Below are positions 1 through 8,335 of a DNA stretch of 35,845 bases, piece by piece. Source of the stretch: Flavobacteriaceae bacterium (GTDB taxonomy: Bacteria > Bacteroidota > Bacteroidia > Flavobacteriales > Flavobacteriaceae); the NCBI GenBank assembly GCA_027080135.1, contig JALWUJ010000165.1, positions 1 through 35,845 of the forward strand, written 5' to 3'. The notes under the pieces were generated by a model. The model saw only the letters and a list, made by a program, of their open reading frames with translations. It was not told the origin of the DNA and ran no database searches. The position numbers were made by a program, and so were the translations under genes. Position 1 is the stretch's first letter. Each line of letters begins with the position of its first letter.

Positions 1-661
1 TCTTACCATAGAAGAAACTTACGAGTTAGGAGATGCAATACTAGATAACAACCTAGAAGAAGTTAAAAAGGAATTAGGAGATTTATTACTTCACATTGTT
101 TTTTATGCCAAAATAGGAAGCGAAACTAATGATTTTGATATAGCAGATGTTGCTAATGAAATTTGTGAAAAACTTATTTCAAGGCATCCTCATATTTATG
201 GAGATGTGAAAGTTGCAAATGAAGAAGAAGTAAAACAAAATTGGGAAGTATTAAAACTTAAAGAAGGAAAATCGAGTGTTTTAGAAGGTGTACCAAAATC
301 GCTTCCTGCATTGGTTAAAGCTAGCCGAATCCAAGATAAAGTTGCAGGAGTAGGTTTTGATTGGGAAGAACCTCAACAGGCTTTTGAAAAACTTCAAGAA
401 GAATTAGGTGAACTACAACACGAAATATCCGAGAATAATACCGATAAAATTGAAGCTGAATTTGGCGATGTGCTTTTTTCGATGATAAATTATGCACGTT
501 TTTTAAAAGTAAATCCCGAAAATGCTTTGGAACGTACCAATAAAAAATTTATTAAACGTTTTAAATATATAGAGTCAAAAGCAAAAGAAATAAAAAAATC
601 TATTAAAGAAATGTCTCTATCTGAAATGGATGAGTTTTGGGAAGAAGCAAAAACACTCTGA
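1..661 (+). CDS. mazG: Nucleoside triphosphate pyrophosphohydrolase MazG (5' end missing)
   Basis: MazG hydrolyses (d)NTPs to the monophosphate and pyrophosphate, cleaning aberrant nucleotides from the pool in the cytoplasm. The reading frame is open from base 2, so the gene starts before the window; about 219 residues are visible and roughly 40 N-terminal residues of the usual 260 are missing. Both tandem MazG helical domains can be seen. The first has LTIEETYELGDAI, then EVKKELGDLLLHIVFYAKI and RHPHIYGDV. The second has KLQEELGELQHEI followed by EAEFGDVLFSMINYARFL. The acidic ExxE...ExxD pattern that binds magnesium is present in both. A start at the ATG at 206 would remove the first domain and is not credible. 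The stop codon lies inside the hairpin at 656-684. Confidence 0.95.
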   Translation, partial: LTIEETYELGDAILDNNLEEVKKELGDLLLHIVFYAKIGSETNDFDIADVANEICEKLISRHPHIYGDVKVANEEEVKQNWEVLKLKEGKSSVLEGVPKSLPALVKASRIQDKVAGVGFDWEEPQQAFEKLQEELGELQHEISENNTDKIEAEFGDVLFSMINYARFLKVNPENALERTNKKFIKRFKYIESKAKEIKKSIKEMSLSEMDEFWEEAKTL

Positions 662-684
662 CAAAGTTTTAAACTTTGTCAGAG
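656..684. terminator. Perfect 14-bp hairpin between convergent mazG and DUF349 gene
   Basis: Bases 656-669 are the exact reverse complement of 671-684 around a single central base, so the real loop will be a few bases wide. The left arm begins in the last sense codon of mazG and contains its stop codon. The DUF349 gene ends 6 bases beyond on the other strand. The position between two converging genes fits a bidirectional terminator, although no long T-run follows on either side. It could also be a dispersed palindrome that carried in the present stop. Confidence 0.6.
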
Positions 685-689
685 TTAAA

Positions 690-2636
690 TTAACTACGTA
701 AAGCTCTAACTTTCTTAAGTTTTTCAACCCAAGTATCTAATTGTTCTTTTTGTTTAGCTATGTTTTTATGAACCTCCTTAACTAAAGGATTATCATCTTT
801 TACATGTTTAAAAAATAATAAGTTATTTTCTAATTGTCGGATTTCATCTTTTACTTCACCTACTTTTTTAGAGATAAAAAATTCTTCGTTTTTTAGTTTT
901 CTGTCATCCTCTTCTGAGGTCATGGTATTCAACTTATTTTCAAATTTGATGAGCTCTGCTTGTTTTTTATCAAGATCCAATTGTCCAAAAAGATCGTCTA
1001 ATTTTTTGTTAAATTGTTGTTCAACTTCTCTTTTGTTATAAGGGACTCTACCTAATTTTTTCCATTCAGTAATTTTTGCAGTAATGGTAGAAATATCCTT
1101 TTTATGATCTCCTTCTAATTTAAAATTATTTAATGCTTCTAAAAATTCTTTTTTAGCTTCGTAATTTGAGTATTCCTCTTTGTTGGCTTCATCTTTTTGA
1201 GCGTGAAGTCTGTCAAAATAATGGTTACAAACAGCTTTAAATTCTTTCCAAATTTTATCACTTTCTTTTCTAGGAACATGACCTATTTTTTTCCAATCGT
1301 TTTGAATTTTTTTCATCAATGGAGTTACTGCATCAAAATCGTCACTGTCCTTATTGTCTTTGGCAATTTTAATAAGTTCTCGCTTTTTTTCCAGATTTTC
1401 AAATTGTTCTTTTTTCTGGTTTTTATAAAAAGTGTTTTTTTCTTTATTAAAAGAACGAGTTGCTTCTTTAAACAAATTCCATATTTCGGTATTTTTGTTT
1501 TTAGGAACTTTCCCCGATTCAAAAAACTGATCTCTTAATTCTTGAACTTTATTAATGTTGTTTTGCCAACCTTTATGTCCTTTGCTTTTAGCATTTTCAG
1601 TAAGAGTATTAATTTGGTCTATAATCCCTTTTTTAATTTCAAAATTATTTTCAGCTTCTTTTTCAAGTTCTTTTAAATATTCATGACGTTTGTCATGTAT
1701 AATTTTTGTTGCTGCACTAAATTTATTCCAAATTTCATCACTATATTCTTTTGCTACGGGACCAATTTCTTCTTTCCACATTTTATGAAGCATTTGTAAT
1801 TCGCGAAAAGCTTTATTGTTGTCTGGCTCTTTTGTTAACTCTTCAGCACGACCAATTAATCTTAGTTTTTGTTCTAAATTTTGTTTAAAATTACGGTCTC
1901 GAAACTCTCGGTCTAAATGTAAAATATCGTAAAAGTTTTCTACATGATGGTGGTAATTTTCCCAAACAGTATTGTATTTATCTCTTGGAATTGAACCTGC
2001 TTCATACCAGCGTTCTTGAATGTCTCGAAACATTTTATAAATGGTACTGGTTTTTTCTTTCACATTAAAAAGACCTTTTAATTCTTCTATTAAAGCTTCC
2101 CTTTTTGCAAGGTTTTCTTTTTGGTCGTTTTGTAGGTTTTTATAGTAATTGCTACGTTTGTTTTTGTAAAGGTAGTATGCAGAGTCAAACTCTTTTTTTA
2201 AAGGAGTAGTGTAATAGAAATCAATCATATTTCCTCCTTCTTCCAAAAATTCTTCTTTATTTTTTTCTAATTCTTTATTAAAAATATTGTTAAATTCGGT
2301 TTTAATATCTTCAACAATATTTTTAATATCCTGTATGGGTTTATTTTTTACAATTGAATTTAATTCTTCAATCAATTCCTCTTTAGAAAGAAGGCTATAA
2401 TCCTTTTTGGGTTCTTCAGATATTGTTTCTTTTTTGGTTTGAGTTTCTTCAGAAACTTCTTCTTTTTCCTCAACTTCGGAGGTAGTTTCAACCTCTTTTT
2501 TTATTAGAGTTTCAACTTTTTCAATTTCTTTTTTTTCGGTGGAGGTTGTTTCTAAATTTTCTAAAGTGTTTTCAGTAACTGAAGTTTCCGTTATTTCTTT
2601 TTCGTTTTTCAATTCTTTTTCTGACATTTTTTTCAA
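690..2636 (-). CDS. DUF349 repeat protein
   Basis: A 648-residue cytoplasmic protein with no signal peptide or membrane segment. The first ~95 residues are low-complexity and very rich in Glu, Lys, Thr and Ser. The rest is helical and carries about five DUF349 units of 70-80 residues, each recognisable by a W/F...G.(I/V)P(R/K) core followed by an aromatic-rich helix: RWYEAGSIPRDKYNTVWENY, MWKEEIGPVAKEYSDEIW, QFFESGKVPKNKNTEIWNLF, DWKKIGHVPRKESDKIWKEF and EWKKLGRVPYNKREVEQQF. Coiled-coil character is likely at the C-terminus. DUF349 has no agreed function; some databases label such proteins chromosome segregation proteins on weak grounds. It is separated from upstream aroE by 117 bases and probably has its own promoter near the palindrome at 2655-2669. 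Confidence 0.85.
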   Translation of the reverse strand: MKKMSEKELKNEKEITETSVTENTLENLETTSTEKKEIEKVETLIKKEVETTSEVEEKEEVSEETQTKKETISEEPKKDYSLLSKEELIEELNSIVKNKPIQDIKNIVEDIKTEFNNIFNKELEKNKEEFLEEGGNMIDFYYTTPLKKEFDSAYYLYKNKRSNYYKNLQNDQKENLAKREALIEELKGLFNVKEKTSTIYKMFRDIQERWYEAGSIPRDKYNTVWENYHHHVENFYDILHLDREFRDRNFKQNLEQKLRLIGRAEELTKEPDNNKAFRELQMLHKMWKEEIGPVAKEYSDEIWNKFSAATKIIHDKRHEYLKELEKEAENNFEIKKGIIDQINTLTENAKSKGHKGWQNNINKVQELRDQFFESGKVPKNKNTEIWNLFKEATRSFNKEKNTFYKNQKKEQFENLEKKRELIKIAKDNKDSDDFDAVTPLMKKIQNDWKKIGHVPRKESDKIWKEFKAVCNHYFDRLHAQKDEANKEEYSNYEAKKEFLEALNNFKLEGDHKKDISTITAKITEWKKLGRVPYNKREVEQQFNKKLDDLFGQLDLDKKQAELIKFENKLNTMTSEEDDRKLKNEEFFISKKVGEVKDEIRQLENNLLFFKHVKDDNPLVKEVHKNIAKQKEQLDTWVEKLKKVRALRS

Positions 2637-2654
2637 TGTTAAGGTTCTGTTATA

Positions 2655-2669
2655 TCCGAATTATTCGGA
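2655..2669. promoter_or_regulatory. Palindrome upstream of the DUF349 gene
   Basis: A 6-bp inverted repeat (TCCGAA, 3-base spacer, TTCGGA) lies 19-33 bases before the DUF349 ATG, between that gene and aroE. It has the size and position of an operator, but the next stretch is AT-rich and no clear -7 box is seen, so a small stem-loop in the leader is equally possible. Confidence 0.25.
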
Positions 2670-2753
2670 ATTTTAAATTTAAAGTGTCAAGATACTAACA
2701 ACTATGAAATTTCCAAAGAATGCATCGATTAATTCAATAAATTTGAGAATATT

Positions 2754-3485
2754 TTATGATTTCCATATTGTCCAAGCTTTTTTTGCTTGAAATTCTAACA
2801 TTTTTAAGCCATTGCTAACCATTGCTCCACGTGACTTACAAAGTTTCATGAATTCAGTTTCTCGTGGATTGTAAGTAAGGTCGAAAGCTAAATGTTTTTT
2901 TGTAATAAATTCATAAGGAATGTTTGGAAATTCATGAATATTTGGAAAAGTGCCTAGAGGTGTGCAGTTTACAATTAAATAATTTTTAGAAATGAGTTCT
3001 CTGTTTAAATCGGAATACAAAATGGTGTCTTCTCTTTTGGTTCTTGATACCTGTATAATATCAAAATTCATAGTTTTTAGTACATATTTTATGGCTTTGC
3101 AGGCTCCTCCAGTACCTAAAAGTAATGCTTTTTTTTCTTTAATTGGAAGAAATTCCATCAAGGCTTTTGCAAATCCGTAATGGTCGGTATTATAACCTAT
3201 TAATTTTCCTTCTTTGTTTATTTTTATGGTGTTTACTGCACCTATTTCCTTGGCTTCTTTGTCTAATTTGTTTAAAAATGGAATCACAGACTCTTTAAAA
3301 GGAATAGTTACATTTAAGCCTTTTATATCTGGGTTGTTTTTTAAAATTTCTGGAAGTTGATCTATCTTTGTAATATCAAAATTATGGTAAGAGTCTTTTC
3401 TTTTTTCTCTTTCAAATTTTATGGAAAAAAATGTTTTTGAAAATGAATAACCTATGTTGGTTCCAATCAAACCGTATTTAGCCAT
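2754..3485 (-). CDS. aroE: Shikimate dehydrogenase
   Basis: AroE reduces 3-dehydroshikimate to shikimate with NADPH in the pathway to chorismate. The 243-residue length suits the short Bacteroidota form. The substrate-binding SxS pair is at residues 14 and 16 (GYSFSK), the catalytic Lys at 64 (NVTIPFK), the catalytic Asp at 101 (GYNTDHYGF), GAVNT before it, and the NADP-binding loop LLGTGGA at 122-128. The family's usual HSxSPxxHN is degenerate here (YSFSKTFFS), as it often is in this phylum. The start codon sits inside the end of the upstream DUF368 gene: ATG at 3485 and that gene's stop at 3478 overlap by 8 bases, indicating translational coupling. Confidence 0.93.
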   Translation of the reverse strand: MAKYGLIGTNIGYSFSKTFFSIKFEREKRKDSYHNFDITKIDQLPEILKNNPDIKGLNVTIPFKESVIPFLNKLDKEAKEIGAVNTIKINKEGKLIGYNTDHYGFAKALMEFLPIKEKKALLLGTGGACKAIKYVLKTMNFDIIQVSRTKREDTILYSDLNRELISKNYLIVNCTPLGTFPNIHEFPNIPYEFITKKHLAFDLTYNPRETEFMKLCKSRGAMVSNGLKMLEFQAKKAWTIWKS

Positions 3486-4500
3486 TTTGTTCCATTTTGA
3501 TTTTATGATACCAGTCTAAAACTAGTAAGATTAATATTCCTACAATGATAAAGAAAATTGCAAGAATAATTTCGTAAGAAAATTCTGAAGGCAAATAACG
3601 TTCGTAACTGTTAATAATTTTTCTTCCGTTACTATCATAAATAACATTTCCTAAATTATCTGTCTCAAATATTTTTGTTTTCCATGGCCATACAACTCCC
3701 AGTGAACCAGTAATAAAGCCTATAATTACTGCATTGGTTATTTTTTTGAAGTGTTTTAATAAATACGCCAATACATTAGATAATGTTACCAATCCTACAA
3801 CAGATCCAAATGAAAATACTACTAATACTTTTAATAGATGCATTCGGGGTTCGTTATAAAAAAAGCTAAAATCACCTTTAAATACTTCCGAAAAGGTATT
3901 AAATAATGCATTTACAGAATCTACTAAAAGCAATACATAATTTCCTAAAAGTATTAGTACAAACGAGCCCGATAATCCTGGAAGAGTCATTCCTGAAACA
4001 CCTATAATTCCACATAAAAACACAAAATAAAGGTTGTCGTTTTCTTTTGCGGGTTCTAAAAAACTTATTCCAATACCTATAGTGATTCCTATTAATAAAA
4101 AGAAAATAAATTTCCGATTCCATTTGCCAAAATCCTTAGCAATATAATATACAGATCCTATTATCATACCGAAAAAAGTACTCCAAACATAAAGTTCGTA
4201 ATGAAGTAATAAGAAATCTAACAGTTTTGAAATACTGAAATAACTTATAATCATTCCCAAAAAAAGCAAACCCAGAAAACGTGCGTTGGTATATTCAAAA
4301 AATGATTTAAACCCTCTTTTTGAAAGAAGTAAGAAAGCTTTTCTGTTTATTTTTTGTAGTGAATAAATAAATTCTTCATAAAAGCCAGCAACATAAGCTA
4401 CTACACCTCCCGAGACTCCAGGAACTTTATTTGCTGTTCCCATGGCAAGTCCTTTAAAAACCAGCCAAATTTTATCACCTAAAGAACGTTCTTGTGCCAT
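3478..4500 (-). CDS. DUF368 family polyprenyl-phosphate transporter (PopT-like), copy 2
   Basis: A 340-residue multi-pass inner-membrane protein of the DUF368 family. Work on this family (PopT) indicates that it flips undecaprenyl phosphate back across the membrane for re-use in wall and surface glycan synthesis; applying that here is inference. The two inverted-topology hallmark loops are present: an N-terminal AMGTANKVPGVSGG near residues 15-28 and a mid-protein LPGLSGSFVLILLG. About eight hydrophobic segments are visible. It is the downstream member of a tandem pair and overlaps its partner by one base (TAATG) and aroE by 8 bases, so the three should be made from one message. Both copies are full length and divergent, so this is not a frameshifted single gene. 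Confidence 0.88.
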   Translation of the reverse strand: MAQERSLGDKIWLVFKGLAMGTANKVPGVSGGVVAYVAGFYEEFIYSLQKINRKAFLLLSKRGFKSFFEYTNARFLGLLFLGMIISYFSISKLLDFLLLHYELYVWSTFFGMIIGSVYYIAKDFGKWNRKFIFFLLIGITIGIGISFLEPAKENDNLYFVFLCGIIGVSGMTLPGLSGSFVLILLGNYVLLLVDSVNALFNTFSEVFKGDFSFFYNEPRMHLLKVLVVFSFGSVVGLVTLSNVLAYLLKHFKKITNAVIIGFITGSLGVVWPWKTKIFETDNLGNVIYDSNGRKIINSYERYLPSEFSYEIILAIFFIIVGILILLVLDWYHKIKMEQNG

Positions 4501-5516
4501 TATTCTTTTTTAAATGAAGCAGTTTTTTCTAAAATAAAAATAGTTAAAAATCCTAAAATCATAAGAATTACAGCATATAAAATTGAGGCATCTATACCAT
4601 TGTTTATTTCAGAATATCGAAACGGACTTATACTTTTTTCGAGTACGGTTTTGTATGATTCAAAATCGTTAGTTTTTAAATGCATTACAGAAAGTGTTCC
4701 TAAATCTGAAACTTGATGAAAAGGAATTTGTTTTCCTGTTTCTTTTGAAAATACAGAAACGGTTTCTTTCCAAGGCCAAATTTTATTTAAGGAACCAATA
4801 ATAAATCCTGTTAATACTGCTAATGTGATGTTTTCGTAATTTTTAAATAACCATTTTAAAAGTCGGCTAAAACTTAATAAACCTACAAAAGCACCACTTA
4901 TAAATAGCATTAGTTTTTGTAAATTAAAATCATGAACGGCGTCGCTTAATGTTTTATAAGCTCCTAAAATTACCAATATAAATGAACCAGAAATACCTGG
5001 AAGTATCATAGCACAAATAGCAATAGCTCCAGCTATAAAAAGAAAATAAGAGCTTTCATTACTTCCCATTACCGGAATTGTAGTGATGTAAAAAGCTAAT
5101 AACGCACCCAAGATAATAGCAAAAATTACTTTTGGATTCCAAGTTTTTATTTGCTTACCAATGTAAAATATACTAGCAATGATAAGCCCAAAAAAGAAAG
5201 ACCAAATATAAATGGGGTGGTTTTCAATCAAGAATTTTGCTAAACGCATAAAACTTACAAAACTAATGGCAATTCCTGTGAGTAAGGCTAAAATAAAGTT
5301 TCCATTTAGTTGTTTCCAAAAAGCTGAAAGGCCATCGTTTTTTAATGTTTTAAAAAGAGATAGATTTACATTACTTATGGTAGTTACTAACTCTTCATAT
5401 ATACCTGAAATAAATGCAATAGTACCTCCAGAAACTCCTGGAACAGCATCAGCAGCACCCATGGCAAGACCTTTTGCTGTAATAATTAAATATTGTTTTA
5501 ATTTGCGTTTTGGCAT
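4500..5516 (-). CDS. DUF368 family polyprenyl-phosphate transporter (PopT-like), copy 1
   Basis: A 338-residue membrane protein paralogous to its downstream neighbour, with the same signatures: AMGAADAVPGVSGGTIAFIS near residues 17-36, LPGISGSFILVILG in the middle, and WPWKE in a late loop, where the neighbour has WPWKT. The likely role is translocation of undecaprenyl phosphate, by analogy with characterised PopT proteins. The start at 5516 begins MPKRKLKQYL, a positive N-terminus before the first membrane segment. Only 72 bases separate it from the TPR gene upstream, so the TPR-DUF368-DUF368-aroE run may be one operon. The copies are clearly related but well diverged, suggesting an old duplication with separate roles. 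Confidence 0.88.
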   Translation of the reverse strand: MPKRKLKQYLIITAKGLAMGAADAVPGVSGGTIAFISGIYEELVTTISNVNLSLFKTLKNDGLSAFWKQLNGNFILALLTGIAISFVSFMRLAKFLIENHPIYIWSFFFGLIIASIFYIGKQIKTWNPKVIFAIILGALLAFYITTIPVMGSNESSYFLFIAGAIAICAMILPGISGSFILVILGAYKTLSDAVHDFNLQKLMLFISGAFVGLLSFSRLLKWLFKNYENITLAVLTGFIIGSLNKIWPWKETVSVFSKETGKQIPFHQVSDLGTLSVMHLKTNDFESYKTVLEKSISPFRYSEINNGIDASILYAVILMILGFLTIFILEKTASFKKE

Positions 5517-5588
5517 AAGAAGTGTTTTATGTTTCTAATAAAAATAAGAAATAACATTTGTTGTAACGAACTGAATTAGTAAACACTA

Positions 5589-6989
5589 TTAAAGAGAAAT
5601 ATTTTTATGTGCTTTAATTATGTTTTTTACTTCTTCTTTCTCATAAACGGAAGGGTATAATTCTTCTAAAATTATAAGGTATTCAGCATCAATATTTAAA
5701 GCATTTTTTAAATGATATTCTCCTTTTCTGTTGTTTTGAACAAAGAAATATATTCCTGCTAATCGGAATTCTATTTCTGCACATTCTGGATAAAACTCCG
5801 ATGCTTGAAAAAGATTGTTAATAGCAGCTTCATATTCACCTAAATAAATAAGAATGTCGTTTCGTGTAAGCCATGTGTTTAACTCATAATTACCTAACTC
5901 TAGTGTTTTTCTGTATCCTAGTTCGGCTTCTTCAAAAAGATTTAATCGGTAGTTAATTTTTGCATATCGTTTCCAATACAACACATTCTCGCTATCTATA
6001 TTAATGGCTTTATCTATATAATAAAGAGCTTTCTTATAATTTTTGTTTTTATAATAATAATCGGTTATAGCAATCCAGCCCTTGTCTAACAAAGCATCTT
6101 CTTCTACACATTTGTTGTAAAATTGAATGGCTAATTCTGGAATACCTAATTTTTCATAACATCTACCTATTCGTAATAAAGCAAATGATGTTGGGTCGTC
6201 CAAACCCAATGTAACAGTATAACTTTCAATAGCTTCGTTGTACTTTTTTAGTTTTTCTAAAACTTTTCCTTTTTCGAGATAAGCACCAATAAAAGTATCG
6301 TCACTAATAATAGCAAAATCAAATGCCGCTAGTGCTTTAGGATATTCCTTTAAGTAGTAATATTGTTTTCCTACTTGATGCCATGCCACTTCACAATAGG
6401 GATTTTTGTTTAAAAAACTATTTAAATATTCGATAGCTTCTTTGTTTTGTTCTAAAAATTCAAAGCAATAAATAATATTGTATAGTGCCGAATAGTCTTC
6501 AGCATCTTGCTCTAAGCATTGTATAAAATAGTATTTTGCATTTTCAAAATCTTCTAAAAACAAATATTCCATTCCGATAAGTGATAGTACATCAGATTCA
6601 TCAGTGGTAAGCTTGTATGCTATTTCTAACATTTTGATCGCTTCCAAATGTTTATCTCTTCGGGAGAGGATATTTGCTTTCTGAATATAAACTTCTTCGT
6701 TTGATTTTTCTATTAAAAAAAGGTTTTCTAATAATTCTTCGGCTGTATCTAATTCATTTTCAAAAATAAACATCTCTACTTCAAATAATTTTAATGAAGT
6801 GGACGAAGGATGTTGCTCAAGGCCTAATTTTGTGGCTTTTTTTGCAAGTGCCATTTTTCCATTTTCCAAATAATATTGTATAATTTCTTCAAACTCGTTG
6901 GAGTCGAAAAAATACACACTGTTTGTTTTTAACATGGATTCGAAACGGGAAATGGATAAGTTGTTATTCTCGTTTGGGCTCAACTGCAT
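5589..6989 (-). CDS. Cytoplasmic tetratricopeptide repeat protein
   Basis: A 466-residue protein made almost wholly of about eleven TPR-like helical hairpins, with the usual G/A, Y and P spacing (for example ALYNIIYCFEFLEQNKEAIE and WHQVGKQYYYLKEYPKALAA). No signal peptide, membrane helix or catalytic domain is seen, so a cytoplasmic scaffold is likely. The partner cannot be read from the sequence. It precedes the two DUF368 genes by 72 bases. A near-consensus -7 box (TATCTTTA on the minus strand, 7012-7019) lies 23 bases before the ATG, so transcription may begin here. Confidence 0.85.
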   Translation of the reverse strand: MQLSPNENNNLSISRFESMLKTNSVYFFDSNEFEEIIQYYLENGKMALAKKATKLGLEQHPSSTSLKLFEVEMFIFENELDTAEELLENLFLIEKSNEEVYIQKANILSRRDKHLEAIKMLEIAYKLTTDESDVLSLIGMEYLFLEDFENAKYYFIQCLEQDAEDYSALYNIIYCFEFLEQNKEAIEYLNSFLNKNPYCEVAWHQVGKQYYYLKEYPKALAAFDFAIISDDTFIGAYLEKGKVLEKLKKYNEAIESYTVTLGLDDPTSFALLRIGRCYEKLGIPELAIQFYNKCVEEDALLDKGWIAITDYYYKNKNYKKALYYIDKAINIDSENVLYWKRYAKINYRLNLFEEAELGYRKTLELGNYELNTWLTRNDILIYLGEYEAAINNLFQASEFYPECAEIEFRLAGIYFFVQNNRKGEYHLKNALNIDAEYLIILEELYPSVYEKEEVKNIIKAHKNISL

Positions 6990-7123
6990 TTGTTTTTAAG
7001 TTTCTGTAATTTAAAGATACTAATGTTGTATAAAGTTAAATAACGATGTTGTTTTTATTGTTAACGAACTTATTAACACCTTTGTTAAAGATTTAAGCTC
7101 CAAAATTTAAAGAATGTAAGTGG

Positions 7124-8311
7124 TTATTTTGAAGTTTCTATTTGATTTAAAACTTGAAGTAAAATCTGACAACCTTCTTCAATTTCATCTTCTGAAATGG
7201 TTAAGGGTGGAGTAATTCTAATGGCTTTTGTTTCAAAAAGAAGCCAAAACAAGAGCAATCCTTTTTCTTGACAAGTTAAAATTACTTCGGAAGCAATTTC
7301 GGGACTGTCCATTATTATTGCTAACATTAAGCCTTTTCCTCTTACTTCTTTAATTAATCGATGTACCAATAATTTTCTGAAGAGTTTTTCTTTTAGGAGG
7401 GTTTGTTCCATTAAATTGGTTTCGGTAATTTCTTTTAAAGTTGTAAGTGCTGCGGATGCAATCACAGGATTTCCACCAAACGTAGTAATGTGGCCTAATT
7501 TTGGTTGAAAAGTAAGTAATCTCATTAAATTTTCCGAAGCTACAAATGCTCCAATAGGCATTCCGCCACCCATCCCTTTTCCAATGGCTAAAATATCTGG
7601 ACTAATTTTAAAGTGTTCAAAACCAAACAACTTTCCGGTACGACCAAAACCGGGCTGAATTTCATCAAGAATTAACAAGGCACCTACTTCATCACACCTA
7701 TTTCGTACTTTTTGTAAATAATTGTTTTTTGGAATAATAAAACCTGCACCACCTTGGATGGTTTCTAAAACGACGGCTGCAGTTTTGTTGGTGATTTTTT
7801 CTAAATCCTTTTCGTTATTGAACTCTATAGAATTACAATCTGGTATCAAAGGGTAAAAAGCTTCCTTGCGTTCTTCCAAGCCCATAATACTAAGTGAGCC
7901 CATAGTGTTTCCATGATAGGCATTTTGGGCATAGATAATTTCTTGCTTACTCGTTGCTCTTCTTGCTAATTTTATGGAACCTTCAATGGCTTCGGTACCA
8001 CTGTTAGTTAAATAAGTAGTGGTAAGATTTTTTGGAAGATGATCTGAAAGTAATTTGCAAAGCTCCACGGCGGGTTCTTGGATAAACTCTCCATAAACCA
8101 TTACATGCAAATATTTATCCAACTGATTTTTAATTGCCGAAATCACCTTAGGGTTACAATGCCCCAAACTACAGGCCGAAACTCCTGCAACAAAATCCAA
8201 ATATTTTTTGTGTTTGGTGTCGTAGATATAGCTTCCTTTTGCATGAGAAACTTCTATTGCTAGTGGATGCGGTGTTGTTTGAGCTTGGTATTTTAGGAAA
8301 TTTTTTTTCAT
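7124..8311 (-). CDS. Class III PLP-dependent aminotransferase (acetylornithine/ornithine type)
   Basis: A 395-residue fold-type I aminotransferase of class III, the group that includes acetylornithine, ornithine and 4-aminobutyrate aminotransferases. It shows NSGTEAIEGSIKLAR at 103-117 (phosphate binding), the cofactor-contacting DE at 216-217 within LILDEIQPGFGRTG, and the Schiff-base lysine at 245 in AIGKGMGGGMPIGA. The substrate cannot be settled by eye, and no arginine-biosynthesis genes are nearby, so argD should not be assigned. It starts 24 bases after the OstA-like gene on the same strand and is probably cotranscribed. The start is the ATG giving MKKNFLKYQAQTTPHPLAIE, which aligns with the family's normal N-terminus. 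Confidence 0.88.
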   Translation of the reverse strand: MKKNFLKYQAQTTPHPLAIEVSHAKGSYIYDTKHKKYLDFVAGVSACSLGHCNPKVISAIKNQLDKYLHVMVYGEFIQEPAVELCKLLSDHLPKNLTTTYLTNSGTEAIEGSIKLARRATSKQEIIYAQNAYHGNTMGSLSIMGLEERKEAFYPLIPDCNSIEFNNEKDLEKITNKTAAVVLETIQGGAGFIIPKNNYLQKVRNRCDEVGALLILDEIQPGFGRTGKLFGFEHFKISPDILAIGKGMGGGMPIGAFVASENLMRLLTFQPKLGHITTFGGNPVIASAALTTLKEITETNLMEQTLLKEKLFRKLLVHRLIKEVRGKGLMLAIIMDSPEIASEVILTCQEKGLLLFWLLFETKAIRITPPLTISEDEIEEGCQILLQVLNQIETSK

Positions 8312-8335
8312 AAAAATTTGTCAAGAAATAAAAAA

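Noticed and set aside
206-661. mazG starting at the ATG at 206
   Set aside because: The same frame is open to base 2 and encodes the conserved first MazG domain upstream of that ATG.
1197-1538. Phe-rich 113-codon frame opposite the DUF349 gene
   Set aside because: Its composition is simply the complement of a Lys/Glu-rich coding sequence; there is no domain or promoter.
3478-5516. The two DUF368 frames as one gene split by a frameshift
   Set aside because: Each frame is a complete 338-340-residue family member with both signature loops, so they are paralogues.
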